The notes under the pieces: generated by a model
What the model was told of the DNA's origin: nothing
Database searches by the model: none
The model's input: only the letters and a program-made list of their open reading frames with translations
Source: Microtetraspora malaysiensis
GTDB lineage: Bacteria; Actinomycetota; Actinomycetes; Streptosporangiales; Streptosporangiaceae
Assembly (NCBI RefSeq): GCF_001528665.1
Contig: NZ_BBYJ01000048.1
Span: 62,001 to 126,000, forward strand
Reading direction: 5' to 3'
Length of the DNA: 64,000 bases
Made by a program: the position numbers and the translations under genes
In this document: positions 8,743 to 17,917 of the stretch, piece after piece
How the letters are laid out: every line of letters starts with the position of its first letter
Numbering within the stretch: position 1 is the stretch's first letter

Positions 8743-10341
8743 CTAGCGCAGAACCCGGAGCGAGGTGGGCTCCAGCACGCGGGCGACGACGTCGAACGTG
8801 GCCCCGTTGCCCCAGTAGAGGTAGGGCGAGACGGCGATCGGGGTGATGTCCGCGTCCTTGATCAGGGCGCCCTCGCCCGCGTTCCAGTCGGCGCAGCCGC
8901 CGGTGCCGGACTTCGCCTGCGCCGCCTTGATCGAGCTGTCGAAGACGTCGTTGTGCATCGAGCCGTAGTTGATGCCGCCATGCGACGGGGTGGCGCCGGA
9001 GAAGAACGGCACGAGCGTGGCCGGGTTGGACACGCCGAGGCCGATGAGGGTCGCGGTCCACGGGCCCTTGCCGCCGAAGACGACATCGGACCGCGCGTTG
9101 AACGACTGTCCCTTGAGGTCCACCTTGACGCCCAGCGCCGTCCACTTCTGGCCGATGTACTCGGCCGCCGCCGCGGTCGTGGCGTCCTCGTTGTCGTAGA
9201 CGAACGCGACCTCGAGCGGCTTGCCGTCCTTGGCCCGGGCTCCGCCGCCGGCGGCCGTCCAGCCGGCCCGGTCGAGCAGCGCCGCCGCGGCGGCCGCGTC
9301 GTACGCCGGCTTGTTCGGGGTGACGGTGTCACCGCTGCAGATCTTCGGGTCGGTCAGCAGCCCGTTGGCCTCCTGTCCGAGGCCGCCGGTGGCGACCTGG
9401 GCCAGTTCCTTCATGTTGAGAGCGCCGACGAGCGCGCGCCGGACGTTGACGTCGGCGGTCGGCAGACCGGCAGCCTGGTTGAAGGTGAGCTCGTCGTCGA
9501 TGATGCTGCCGCCGTCCGAGAACACCTTGGCGGCCTTGAGCCGCCGGGTGTCGGCACCGGAGAGGTACGAGATGTTGACGCCCTTGCTCAGCAGGAGGTT
9601 GGCCGTCGTGGTCACGCTCGTCACGAGCTTGAAGGTCACCTTCGCCGGCATGCCCTTCTCGGCGGTCGAGGCGCCGTTCGGCCCCCAGGCGTACCCGTCG
9701 CGGCGGGTGTACGTGTACTGGTTGCCGGCCTGCACGCTGGAAAGGACGAACGGACCGGAGCCGGCGGAGGCGGCCTTCAGGGAGTCGCGGTTCTTGATGG
9801 CGCTCGAGCAGACCAGCGGCAGCTCGGCCAGGTTCTGGAAGAAGAAGGGCGCGCCCTCCTTGAGCTTGACCGCGACGGTGCCGGCGGCCTTGTCGGCCGT
9901 TGCCGTGGCGCCGGCAGGAACGGCGGCGCCGCGCATGGGCGAGCCGTTGCCCTCGGCGGCCACGTAGTTGATGTTGTCGGCCACCGTCTGCGCGTCCATC
10001 GGCGAACCGTCCGAGCAGGTGACGCCCTCGCGGACGGTCAGCGTGTAGGAGGTTCCCTCGCCGGTCCACGACTTGACGACGCTGGGCGCCACCTCGCCGG
10101 AGTCCAGCAGCTTGACGGGCGTGTCGTAGGCGAAGACGGCCATCATCTTGTTGACGCCGTTGACCGAGCGCTGCGGGTCGAGCGCACCGGGGTCGCTGTC
10201 GATCGCGATGGTGAGCGAGCCACCATCGGCATAGTCGTCGCCGGACGAGCTACCGGTGCTCCCACCGTTGGAGCAGGCAGCCAGCGCGACCGTCGAGCAC
10301 AATACGGAAATCGAGACACGAAAAGGGCGATTTCGGACCAT
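8743..10341 (-). CDS. Oligopeptide ABC transporter solute-binding lipoprotein (DppA type)
   Basis: A 532-residue extracytoplasmic binding protein (SBP family 5). The ATG at 10341 gives a clean lipoprotein signal peptide with lipobox LAAC followed by a Gly/Ser spacer; the frame upstream of it is not signal-like. SBP_bac_5 features include DPGALDPQRS, FAYDTPVKLL, LTVREGVTCSDGSPMDA, GSGPFVL and NVRRAL. It would hand peptides to the DppB and DppC-D membrane parts. The ligand cannot be read from sequence; the family binds di- and oligopeptides, nickel and sugars, and the peptidase-rich surroundings argue for peptides. Confidence 0.9.
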   Translation of the reverse strand: MVRNRPFRVSISVLCSTVALAACSNGGSTGSSSGDDYADGGSLTIAIDSDPGALDPQRSVNGVNKMMAVFAYDTPVKLLDSGEVAPSVVKSWTGEGTSYTLTVREGVTCSDGSPMDAQTVADNINYVAAEGNGSPMRGAAVPAGATATADKAAGTVAVKLKEGAPFFFQNLAELPLVCSSAIKNRDSLKAASAGSGPFVLSSVQAGNQYTYTRRDGYAWGPNGASTAEKGMPAKVTFKLVTSVTTTANLLLSKGVNISYLSGADTRRLKAAKVFSDGGSIIDDELTFNQAAGLPTADVNVRRALVGALNMKELAQVATGGLGQEANGLLTDPKICSGDTVTPNKPAYDAAAAAALLDRAGWTAAGGGARAKDGKPLEVAFVYDNEDATTAAAAEYIGQKWTALGVKVDLKGQSFNARSDVVFGGKGPWTATLIGLGVSNPATLVPFFSGATPSHGGINYGSMHNDVFDSSIKAAQAKSGTGGCADWNAGEGALIKDADITPIAVSPYLYWGNGATFDVVARVLEPTSLRVLR

Positions 10342-10541
10342 TGGCGTGTGACTTCCTCTGCGGCCGGCGGGACGAGCCAGCTCGGCGCTGGGTGATGTAA
10401 CCCACGATTGAAGCCACAGCGCGACAGCGATTCTTGTCCAAGCCCACAAAGGTGCCCGTGCTCGATCGTGGCCAGACCCAAGCCCCACGGTCGCCCCTCA
10501 CTTTAACGTCGTCCGTCAGACCGTACCCGACTAGGTGAAAC
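10342..10541. promoter_or_regulatory. Divergent promoter region between dppA-like and DUF885 genes
   Basis: 200 bp separate two start codons facing away from each other, so both promoters must lie here. I see no clear -35/-10 pair or operator palindrome. The PucR-type regulator encoded at 17918-19582 is a candidate to act here. Confidence 0.45.
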
Positions 10542-12209
10542 ATGGATCAAATGACGGAGAGGTCCGGGTTGGTGGACGTCGAAAGCCTCGGCAAGCGGTA
10601 CCAGGAGCTCCGGTACCGCACGGCGCCCACCTGGGCGCACCTGATCGGTGAGTACTCGGTGGCAGGGCACTTCGAGGACGTCAGCGCGACGGCCGAGGCG
10701 GCCGAGCTCCGCGAGCTGCGCGAGGTGGCACATGCCGCCGCCGCGCTCGCCCGTACGCCGGACGGCACACCCGTCTCGCTCGACGGCGCGGTCCTCGCCT
10801 GGCAGGCCGCAACCAGAGCCGACGTGCTCGAACACCGGTTCGCCGAGCTCGACGTCGACCCGCTCTTCGGGCCGGTGACCCAGTTCCCTGGCCGGGTCGC
10901 CAAGCTGGCGCTCCCGTCCGCCAAGGTGGCCGGCGCCCTGCCGAAGAAGTACCGCGGCTTCGCGCGCAATCTGCGCGACAGGCTGGAGCGTCTCGCTGCG
11001 GGCCGCGCGGCCGGCCGTACCCCGGTCGCCTTCGCCGTGGCGGACACCGTGGACAGGGTGCGGAAGTGGCTGCACACCCCGCTCGAGGACGACCCGCTGC
11101 TGGCCGTCGACCGCGCCGCGCGCACGGATCACCTGCGCGCGGTGGTCGGCGAGGTGGTGCGCCCCGCGCTGGCCGACTATGCCAACGCGTTGACATGGGA
11201 GGTCGCGCCGTCCGCGCGGCCCGACGAGCGGTGCGGGCTGTGCTGGCTCGACGACGGCGATCGCGTCTACGCCACCCTGGTCCGCTCGCACACCACCACC
11301 GACCTCCACCCTGACCGCATCCACGAGATCGGGCTCGCCCAGGTCGCGGCCCTGGACGAGGAGTACGCCGCCCTCGGCCGGGAGGTCTTCGGCACCTCGG
11401 ACGTGCCCGCCGTCATGGCCAGGATGCGCGACGACCCGGCCCTGCACTTCGACGACGTCGCCGGCCTCGTACGCGCCGCGGAGGTCGCCCTGGCCCGGGC
11501 GACCGACCGCGCCCCGGACTGGTTCGGGCGGCTGCCGCGCGCCGCGTGCGCGGTCGAGGCGGCGACGAGCGGATCGCTCGGCCAGTACATGCTTGCGCCG
11601 AAGGACGGCTCGCGGGGCGGGACGTTCGTCATCAACGTCTCCGATCCGCGTGCCTGGGCCCGGTACGAGGTTGAGGCCCTCGCCTTCCACGAGGGCGTTC
11701 CCGGGCACCACCTGCAGATGGGCCTCGCCGCCGAGCTCACCGAGCTGCCGGAGTTCCGCCGCACCACCACGGTCACCGGCTTCCTCGAGGGCTGGGGGCT
11801 GTACGCCGAACGGCTCGCCGACGAGATGGGCCTCTACAGCAGCCCGCTGGACCGGCTGGGCATGCTGTCGTTCGACTCGCTGCGGGCCTGCCGCCTGGTC
11901 ATCGACACCGGCCTGCACGCCAAGGGCTGGAGCCGGCAGCGGGCCAAGCGCTTCCTGGCCGAGCACTCCCCGCTGAGCCCGGGGCACATCGACGCGGAGG
12001 TCGACCGGTACATCGTGACGCCGGGCCAGGCCCTGGCCTACTTGGTCGGCCGGCTCGAGATCGTGCGGATCCGGCGGGAGGCGGAGCGCCGGCAGGGTGC
12101 CGACTTCGACCTGGCCCGGTTCCACGACGTGGTGCTCGGCGCGGGGCAGCTGCCTCTGCCCTTGCTGGAGGCGCACGTCGCCGCGGCACTACCAGGCGTC
12201 GTCGGGTAG
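10542..12209 (+). CDS. DUF885 family putative zinc peptidase
   Basis: A 555-residue cytoplasmic protein (no signal peptide). It has the DUF885 core: HEGVPGHHLQ at 383-392, which carries the HExxxGHH-type metal site, and EGWGLYAERLADEMG at 416-430, whose Glu is a likely third ligand. Helical segments fill the N-terminal two thirds. DUF885 proteins are thought to be gluzincin-like peptidases; specificity is unknown. It is the only plus-strand gene in the left part of the island, divergent from the peptide importer, and its end overlaps the amidase end by 21 bp tail to tail. An ATG at 10551 is an alternative start. Confidence 0.85.
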   Translation: MDQMTERSGLVDVESLGKRYQELRYRTAPTWAHLIGEYSVAGHFEDVSATAEAAELRELREVAHAAAALARTPDGTPVSLDGAVLAWQAATRADVLEHRFAELDVDPLFGPVTQFPGRVAKLALPSAKVAGALPKKYRGFARNLRDRLERLAAGRAAGRTPVAFAVADTVDRVRKWLHTPLEDDPLLAVDRAARTDHLRAVVGEVVRPALADYANALTWEVAPSARPDERCGLCWLDDGDRVYATLVRSHTTTDLHPDRIHEIGLAQVAALDEEYAALGREVFGTSDVPAVMARMRDDPALHFDDVAGLVRAAEVALARATDRAPDWFGRLPRAACAVEAATSGSLGQYMLAPKDGSRGGTFVINVSDPRAWARYEVEALAFHEGVPGHHLQMGLAAELTELPEFRRTTTVTGFLEGWGLYAERLADEMGLYSSPLDRLGMLSFDSLRACRLVIDTGLHAKGWSRQRAKRFLAEHSPLSPGHIDAEVDRYIVTPGQALAYLVGRLEIVRIRREAERRQGADFDLARFHDVVLGAGQLPLPLLEAHVAAALPGVVG

Positions 12210-13439
12210 CGCGCCGGGCGGGCGGCGGCGATGCCAGTCGCTGACCGCCTGCACGGCTTCGCCCACCACGAGCAGGGCCCGGTCGGCGCCGCGCCGGCCG
12301 ACCAGCTGTGCGCCGACCGGCAGCCCGGCCGGCGAGGGCGACACCGGCAGGCCGAGGACGGGCAGGCCGGTGACCGACCAGCAGCCGGTGAGCTGGTTGA
12401 TCCGCCGGCTGGCGAGGGTGAGATCGCCGTCCCCGGCAACGGGCGCGACGAAGGGCGTGGCCGGCACGGCGATGACGTCGGCCTCGGCGAGCACCTCGTC
12501 GACCCGGGCCCGCCAAACGAAGGCCACCGCGAGCGCGCTCTCGATCTCCTCGGTGGTGACCCGGCGGCCCGCCTCGATCCGCCCCTTGATCCCGGCGCTG
12601 ACGCGGGCGTCGTGCCAGTACGGCCGGAGATGGCGGATCGCCTCGGAGTTCTGCAGCGCGGCCATCGCCTGGTGCACCCGATCGACGTCGCGCAGGGCCA
12701 CCCGCCGGATCTTCGCGCCGTGCGCGCCCAGCAGGTCGAGCAGGTCGCGGAAGCCGGCGGCGACCGCGGGCTCCAGGTCGTCGAGGAAGTACTGCTCGGG
12801 TACGGCCACGGTCAGGCTGGACAGGTCCCGCGGCGGAAGGGGCCGCGAGCCCGTGCCAGCCATGACCTCCAGGGCGATGCGGGCCTCGGCCGCACTACGC
12901 GCGAGCGGCCCGACGACGTCCATGCTGGGGCTCAGCGGCGTTACTCCCAGCGTCGGCACCAGCCCGTGGCTCGGGCGCAGCGTGGTCACCCCGCAGAACG
13001 CGGCCGGGTTGCGCAGTGAGCCGCCGGTGTCCGTGCCGATCGCGAGCCGGACCAGGCCCGCGGCGACCGCGGCGGCCGACCCGCCGCTCGAGCCGCCGGG
13101 GATCCGGTCCGGGTCCCACGGGTTGCGGCAGGCGCCCCACGTGTCGTTCTGCGTGGTCGCCCCGAAGCTGATCTCCTCGAGGTTCGCCTTGGCGACGATC
13201 CGCGCGCCGGCGGCCCGCAGCCGGCGCACCACCTCCGCGTCGATCACCGCCGCGGGCGGATGCGGGGCGCGGAGCCCGTCGGTGCGCACCGTCCCGGCGA
13301 CGTCGATGTTGTCCTTGACCGCGATGGTCCAGCCCGCCATCGGGCCGTTCTTCTCGGCCGCGATGCCGTCCTCGATCAGCTGGGTGAAAGCGTTCAGCCG
13401 GGCGGCGAGCGCCACCACGGCGGCGGGAGCGCCGCTCAC
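12189..13439 (-). CDS. Amidase-signature family amidase
   Basis: A 416-residue amidase that would hydrolyse an amide to acid plus ammonia or amine. The Ser-cisSer-Lys triad is visible: Lys42 in AVKDN, the cis-Ser in GGSSGGS at 115-121, and nucleophile Ser141 in TDTGGSLR. The length matches single-domain amidases (GatA-like or AtzF-like) without extra domains. Its start overlaps the CoA-transferase stop by 4 bp (ATGA), so it is translationally coupled and last in the minus-strand unit. The substrate is unknown; a peptide-derived amide or a side-chain amide would fit the island. Confidence 0.88.
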   Translation of the reverse strand: MSGAPAAVVALAARLNAFTQLIEDGIAAEKNGPMAGWTIAVKDNIDVAGTVRTDGLRAPHPPAAVIDAEVVRRLRAAGARIVAKANLEEISFGATTQNDTWGACRNPWDPDRIPGGSSGGSAAAVAAGLVRLAIGTDTGGSLRNPAAFCGVTTLRPSHGLVPTLGVTPLSPSMDVVGPLARSAAEARIALEVMAGTGSRPLPPRDLSSLTVAVPEQYFLDDLEPAVAAGFRDLLDLLGAHGAKIRRVALRDVDRVHQAMAALQNSEAIRHLRPYWHDARVSAGIKGRIEAGRRVTTEEIESALAVAFVWRARVDEVLAEADVIAVPATPFVAPVAGDGDLTLASRRINQLTGCWSVTGLPVLGLPVSPSPAGLPVGAQLVGRRGADRALLVVGEAVQAVSDWHRRRPPGALPDDAW

Positions 13440-14638
13440 CGTTCACCGCCGAAGGCGCCGCCCCGTGCAAGATCGGCCAGTTCCGCGGCGCTCATGCCGA
13501 GTTCCTCCCGCAGGATCTGCTCGCGGTGCTCGCCGAGGCCCGGCGCGCGGTCCGGCACCGGGTTCTCCCACCAGGCGCGTCCCGCCGTGCGCACGTGCCG
13601 TACCGTACCGAAGCTGGGGTGGTTGGTGTCGACGACCAGGCCGCGCTGCGCGGCCTGCGGCTCCTCGAAGGCCTCGCGCAGCCCGTTGACCGGGCCGCAC
13701 GGCACGCCCGCCGCCGACAGCAGGCCGACCCAGTGGTCGGTGCCGTGCCGGGACAGGGCGGAGTCCAGCACCGCGTCCAGCTCGGCCTGGTGCGCCTGGC
13801 GGCCGGCGAGCGTCGCGAACCGGGGATCGGCGGCGACCTCGGCGACGCCCAGCACCTTGGTCAGGCGCTCGAAGAACACCGGCTTGACGCAGGCGAGCAT
13901 CAACCAGCCGTCCGCGGTGGGGTAGGCACCGAACGGCACTACCGAGGGGTGCGCCGACCGGGTCTTGCGGCGGGTCTCGTGCCCCCGGGTGAGGAACCAG
14001 GTCGCCGGGTAGGAGAGCATCGCCATCGCCGTGTCGAAGAGGCTGACGTCGCACTCGCCGCCGACGCCGTCGCGCCGGGCGACGTGGATCCCAGCCAGCA
14101 ACGACATCGCCGCGACGACTCCGCCGCAGTAGTCGACCAGCGAAAGGCCGCTCTTGGTCGGCGGTCCGGCCGGGTCGCCGGTCAGGTCCATCCACGCGGC
14201 GAGACCCTGGACGACGTAGTCGTACGCCGGCTCCGCCCGCCGCGGCCCGGTCATCCCGTAACCGGACAGCGAGCAGACCACCAGCCGCGGATTGAGGTGG
14301 CTCAGGTCGGCGTACCGGAGGCCGAGCTTGTCCGGCACGTCCCCGCGCAGGTTGTACATGAGCGCGTCGGCGCCCTCGACGAGGCGGTGCAGCACCGCCA
14401 CGCCGGCCGGAACCGAGAGGTCGAGGCAGATGCTGCGCTTGTTCCGGTTGAAGCTCTGGAAGAAGAGGCTGTCGTCGTCCTCGGCGAACGGCGGGACATG
14501 CCGCCCGATGTCGCCGCCCGTACGCGCGTCCTCGATCTTGATCACGTCGGCGCCGAGCTCGGCGAGGTGCAACGATCCGAACGGGCCGGCGCCGTACTGC
14601 TCGACGGCGATGATCCTGATGTCACTGAGTCCCGTCAC
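13436..14638 (-). CDS. Class III (CaiB/BaiF) CoA-transferase, probable mesaconate CoA-transferase
   Basis: A 400-residue family III CoA-transferase. Asp169 in GLSLVDYCGG is the residue that carries the CoA thioester intermediate. Family signs are YGAGPFGSLHLAELGADVIKIE at the start, FFQSFNRNKRSICLD, and the substrate-side loop AYDYVVQG. It overlaps the methylaspartate ammonia-lyase gene by 17 bp, which suggests that the mesaconate made by that enzyme is its acceptor, with succinyl-CoA as likely donor, as in the haloarchaeal methylaspartate cycle. The exact acceptor is inferred from context. Other dicarboxylates such as itaconate or citramalate are possible. Confidence 0.85.
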   Translation of the reverse strand: MTGLSDIRIIAVEQYGAGPFGSLHLAELGADVIKIEDARTGGDIGRHVPPFAEDDDSLFFQSFNRNKRSICLDLSVPAGVAVLHRLVEGADALMYNLRGDVPDKLGLRYADLSHLNPRLVVCSLSGYGMTGPRRAEPAYDYVVQGLAAWMDLTGDPAGPPTKSGLSLVDYCGGVVAAMSLLAGIHVARRDGVGGECDVSLFDTAMAMLSYPATWFLTRGHETRRKTRSAHPSVVPFGAYPTADGWLMLACVKPVFFERLTKVLGVAEVAADPRFATLAGRQAHQAELDAVLDSALSRHGTDHWVGLLSAAGVPCGPVNGLREAFEEPQAAQRGLVVDTNHPSFGTVRHVRTAGRAWWENPVPDRAPGLGEHREQILREELGMSAAELADLARGGAFGGER

Positions 14639-15851
14639 GTCTGCTCCTGTGCTCGATGACCGCGTGGGTGCGTGCCATCTCGTTCCTGGTCACCATCACT
14701 GCCTCGTCAACACCCATGCCGGGCCGGGCCAGCAGCACGTCCGCGCCCGCGCCCATCGCGACGTGGGTGGCGATGCGGGCCGACAGGTCGGTCTCGGTGC
14801 ACGACCCTCCGAGGTACGCCGCGACGCCCGCGGCCCGGCAGGCGAGAACGGACCGCACGGCGTCGTCGAGGCTGCCGACGTCGGGCATCTTGATTTGGAT
14901 CATGTCGGCCGCCCGCGCGTCGAGGAAGGCCAGCACGTCCTCGTGGGTGTTGCACCACTCGTCGGCGACGATCTGGACGCCGGTTTCGTGTTTGCGCAGG
15001 CGCAGGAGGACGTCGATCTGGGCCTCCCGCGACGCCGCGCGCATCGGCTGCTCAACGCGCAGCGGGAACGGCGCGCACTTCTCGGCCAGCCGGGCGAGGA
15101 AGCCGGCCACCTCGGCCGTGGAGGGGAAGACGTCGCCGAGGGTGCCGTAGCAGTCGATGTGGATCACCGGCTGGTAGTCGTCGTCCGGGCGCCGCGCCAG
15201 CACCCGGTCGCGTACCCAGCCGACATAGTCCAGCAGCAGGTGGCCGCCGGGCCCGACGAGCAGATCGGCGTTGTTGATCAGCCCGTGCGGCAGGCTCTCG
15301 ACCCGGCGCAGCACCATCCGGTCGACCGCGCCCCGCCGGTCCTCGCCGGACTGGGCGAGCAGCGGGACTGGACCGATCGGATCGGCGCCGCCGTACTCGG
15401 CGGCGACCACCTCGGCCATCGTGCGCCGGGTGGCGTTCGCGGCCGCATCGAGCAGGGCCTGGCTGACCCCGTACGCGACCGCTCGTGGCAGCCCGAGCGG
15501 CGCGATCAGGGCGGAGGTCTCCCGGAACGAGTCCACGGTCGCGTCCAGCAGGACGTCGCGCAGCACCGGCAGCCAGCGGTCGCGGGCCACCTCCGCCAGC
15601 AGGACGGGCTCGCGTCCGGAGCCGCCGGCGTACTGCACCGACACCCCGGCCCCGGTGGCCACGCGGTCGTCGTCGAGGAAGAGCAGAATCTGCAGCGACT
15701 CGCTGGGCTGGCGGATCGCGCGGTAGCCTGGGGTGAGCGCGGGGCCGTCGTAGAAGTAGCCGTCGCGTACCGCCCCGGCCTTGATCGCCGCCTGGTCGTC
15801 GTTGCTGTAGGTGCCGGTGCCGGGCACCGCCAGAATCCCCGAGACGCGCAT
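14622..15851 (-). CDS. mal: Methylaspartate ammonia-lyase
   Basis: A 409-residue enolase-superfamily enzyme that deaminates (2S,3S)-3-methylaspartate to mesaconate. The residues known in the Clostridium tetanomorphum enzyme are all present, with a smooth offset: His189 (SLPHGLINN; His194 there), metal ligands Asp233 (HIDCYG), Glu267 (RVEQP) and Asp297 (ADEWC), catalytic Lys321 (QIKMPD), Gln319 and Cys351 (GGSCTE). The N-terminal capping domain also matches (YSNDDQAAIKAGAVRDGYFYDG). The frame is open upstream inside the S9 gene, but family homology begins at the ATG at 15851, which overlaps the S9 stop in TGATG. No glutamate mutase genes are nearby, which is unusual for this enzyme. Confidence 0.93.
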   Translation of the reverse strand: MRVSGILAVPGTGTYSNDDQAAIKAGAVRDGYFYDGPALTPGYRAIRQPSESLQILLFLDDDRVATGAGVSVQYAGGSGREPVLLAEVARDRWLPVLRDVLLDATVDSFRETSALIAPLGLPRAVAYGVSQALLDAAANATRRTMAEVVAAEYGGADPIGPVPLLAQSGEDRRGAVDRMVLRRVESLPHGLINNADLLVGPGGHLLLDYVGWVRDRVLARRPDDDYQPVIHIDCYGTLGDVFPSTAEVAGFLARLAEKCAPFPLRVEQPMRAASREAQIDVLLRLRKHETGVQIVADEWCNTHEDVLAFLDARAADMIQIKMPDVGSLDDAVRSVLACRAAGVAAYLGGSCTETDLSARIATHVAMGAGADVLLARPGMGVDEAVMVTRNEMARTHAVIEHRSRRDGTQ

Positions 15852-17791
15852 CAGCCGGCGTACCTTGTCACCCAGTCCACGACCCGGGCGTTGTAGTCGC
15901 GCCGGAACCGGGGCGGGCTGTTGAACAGCATGTTGTGCGACGCCTCCGGGTAGATCACGATCTCGGTCTGCACGCCGAGCTCGCGCAGCGCCGTGTGCCA
16001 CTGCCTGGCCTGGTCGAGCGGGCATCGGACGTCCGCACCGCCGTGCAGGAGCAGCGTGGGAGTGCGTACGTCGGCCACGTGGGTGATGGGCGACATCGCC
16101 GCGTAGTTCTCGGCGTCCGCCCAGAACGCGCCGCCCCACTCGCTGGTCGACAGGGCGCGCCGGTTGTCGGTCGTGCCGGCGGCGCTGCGCAGATCGCTGA
16201 TGACGCCCCCGCCGACGGCCGCGGCGAACCGGTCGCTGCGGCTGGTGAGGTAGCAGGTCATGTAGCCGCCATAGCTGTAACCGGTCACCGCGATGCGGTT
16301 GTTGTCGACGAGCCCCTCGGCGACGAGCTCTTCGAGGGGCTCGAAGAAGTCCGCGGTGTCCGAGGTTCCCCACCGGCCACTCACGGCGCGGGCGAACTCC
16401 TCGCCGTAGCCGTCGCTTCCCCGCGGGTTGAGCAGCAGTACGGTCCAGCCGCGCGCGACGAGCTCGTGGTGGTAGAGGTGCACGGCCTCCGCGGCACCGT
16501 TCCAGGCGTTGTGCGGGCCGCCGTGGATGTCCAGCAGCAGCGGCTGCGGGCCGGTGGCGTCGGGGTCGCGCATGACCCATCCGGTGACGGCCGTCCCATC
16601 GGAGATGGTGAACGTACGCTCGGCGCGCGGGGCCAGACGCCGGCCGCCGAGCCGCTCGCGATGGTTGGTCAGCTGGGTCGACGTGCCGGTCGTGAGGTCC
16701 AGGACGTAGATCTCGCCGAACGTGTCCGGCCCGTTGCCGAGGAACGCGACCAGTGTGCCGGCCACGCTCAGGCTCGAGACGTTCTGGTCGGGCGCTGCGA
16801 GCAGCGCGGTGGGGGTGCCGCCGGTCTCGGGCATCGTGTACGGCACGACGTAGCCGCCCTCGCGCACGCAGAACAGGACCGTCCCGAGCTCCTGCACCAC
16901 GCGCGGCGTCGAGCCGGGATAACCGGGCGCGCCGTACATGACCTGCCGGTCCATCTGCTCGGTGAGGTGCCGGGCCGTGCCGTCCGCCGGATCGACGAGG
17001 AGCAGGCCGGTGAAGCGCGCGGGCCCCTCCGGGTGGCCGCAGACCAGCAGCCGGGTGCCGTCGCCCGTCCAGGCGAGCGGCCCGGCGCTGCCGGATTCCG
17101 GGCCCGCCGGCCGCGGGACCCGTCCGGGGTCGCCGAGGTCGATGGTGTACGCGGCGGATTGCCGGGTGAGGTCGGCGTCCGCGGACATGGCGGCGGAGAA
17201 GGCGATCCGGGTGCCGTCCGCCGACCAGGCCGCCCCGGATGCGCTCCACTCACCGGCGGTGATCTGCTCGCATCCGCCCGTGTCGACGTCGGCGACGTGG
17301 ATGTGCTGCCGCGGGGCGCTCAGCACGCCGGCGCCGTCAGCGTAGTAGTCGAGGCGACGGCTCACGACCGGCGCGCCCCACGCCCACGTGCCCTCGGACT
17401 CCGGGGGATCGGCCGGCGCGGTGAACAGCAGCCGCGAGCCGTCCGGGCTGAACGCCGGGGCGCCCGCCCCGCCGGGCCGGCGGGTGAGCTGCCGCGCCTC
17501 GGACGTCCCGACGTCGAGCAGCCAGATCTGGGGCCGGCCGTCGGTGGTGCGCAGGAAGGCGAGCAGCCGGCCGTCCGGCGACCAGGCCGGGGCGCAGTCG
17601 CCGACGCCGTCGGTCAGGCGGCGCGGGTTCCCGCCGCCGGTGGGCACCAGCCACAGGGCCTGCTCGACGCGGTCCGCGTCGAGGTCGTCGGTCTGGACGA
17701 CGTAGGCGACCGCGCTGCCGTCCGGGCTGATCGCCGGTTGCTTGGGTACGTCGATCCGCCGGATGTCGTCGACAGTCAGATAGCGGTTCAC
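15851..17791 (-). CDS. S9C-type prolyl oligopeptidase / acylaminoacyl peptidase
   Basis: A 646-residue serine peptidase with an N-terminal beta-propeller (repeated SPDG.. blades, about 20-380) and a C-terminal alpha/beta hydrolase domain. The catalytic triad is Ser506 (GYSYGGY), Asp587 (HGGADVRC) and His619 (ASHNML); the oxyanion-side LDIHGGPH precedes it. The GTG at 17791 is chosen because GAGAGGA lies just upstream; a GTG 36 nt earlier (17827) is possible but has a poor ribosome site. No signal peptide, so it acts in the cytoplasm on imported peptides. The stop overlaps the methylaspartate ammonia-lyase start, so the two are coupled. Confidence 0.9.
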   Translation of the reverse strand: MNRYLTVDDIRRIDVPKQPAISPDGSAVAYVVQTDDLDADRVEQALWLVPTGGGNPRRLTDGVGDCAPAWSPDGRLLAFLRTTDGRPQIWLLDVGTSEARQLTRRPGGAGAPAFSPDGSRLLFTAPADPPESEGTWAWGAPVVSRRLDYYADGAGVLSAPRQHIHVADVDTGGCEQITAGEWSASGAAWSADGTRIAFSAAMSADADLTRQSAAYTIDLGDPGRVPRPAGPESGSAGPLAWTGDGTRLLVCGHPEGPARFTGLLLVDPADGTARHLTEQMDRQVMYGAPGYPGSTPRVVQELGTVLFCVREGGYVVPYTMPETGGTPTALLAAPDQNVSSLSVAGTLVAFLGNGPDTFGEIYVLDLTTGTSTQLTNHRERLGGRRLAPRAERTFTISDGTAVTGWVMRDPDATGPQPLLLDIHGGPHNAWNGAAEAVHLYHHELVARGWTVLLLNPRGSDGYGEEFARAVSGRWGTSDTADFFEPLEELVAEGLVDNNRIAVTGYSYGGYMTCYLTSRSDRFAAAVGGGVISDLRSAAGTTDNRRALSTSEWGGAFWADAENYAAMSPITHVADVRTPTLLLHGGADVRCPLDQARQWHTALRELGVQTEIVIYPEASHNMLFNSPPRFRRDYNARVVDWVTRYAG

Positions 17792-17917
17792 ACCGGTCCT
17801 CTCGTCGGTTGCCTGGATGCCGGACACCGCTGATCGTCACAAGTCCGGGGGCGGCGGCGCTGGTGTCGCGGCACGAAATTGCGGGCGCCGGGTAGCGCCG
17901 CGCGACGAGGCTGCCGG

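Noticed and set aside
14622..15851. Assignment of the lyase as a muconate- or dipeptide-epimerase-type enolase member
   Set aside because: The His189, Gln319, Lys321 and Cys351 pattern and the capping domain match methylaspartate ammonia-lyase specifically.
14622..17249. An 875-codon open frame that seems to fuse the methylaspartate ammonia-lyase to upstream sequence
   Set aside because: The first 460 codons are an out-of-frame reading of the S9 peptidase gene. Family homology begins at the ATG at 15851, which is coupled to the S9 stop.
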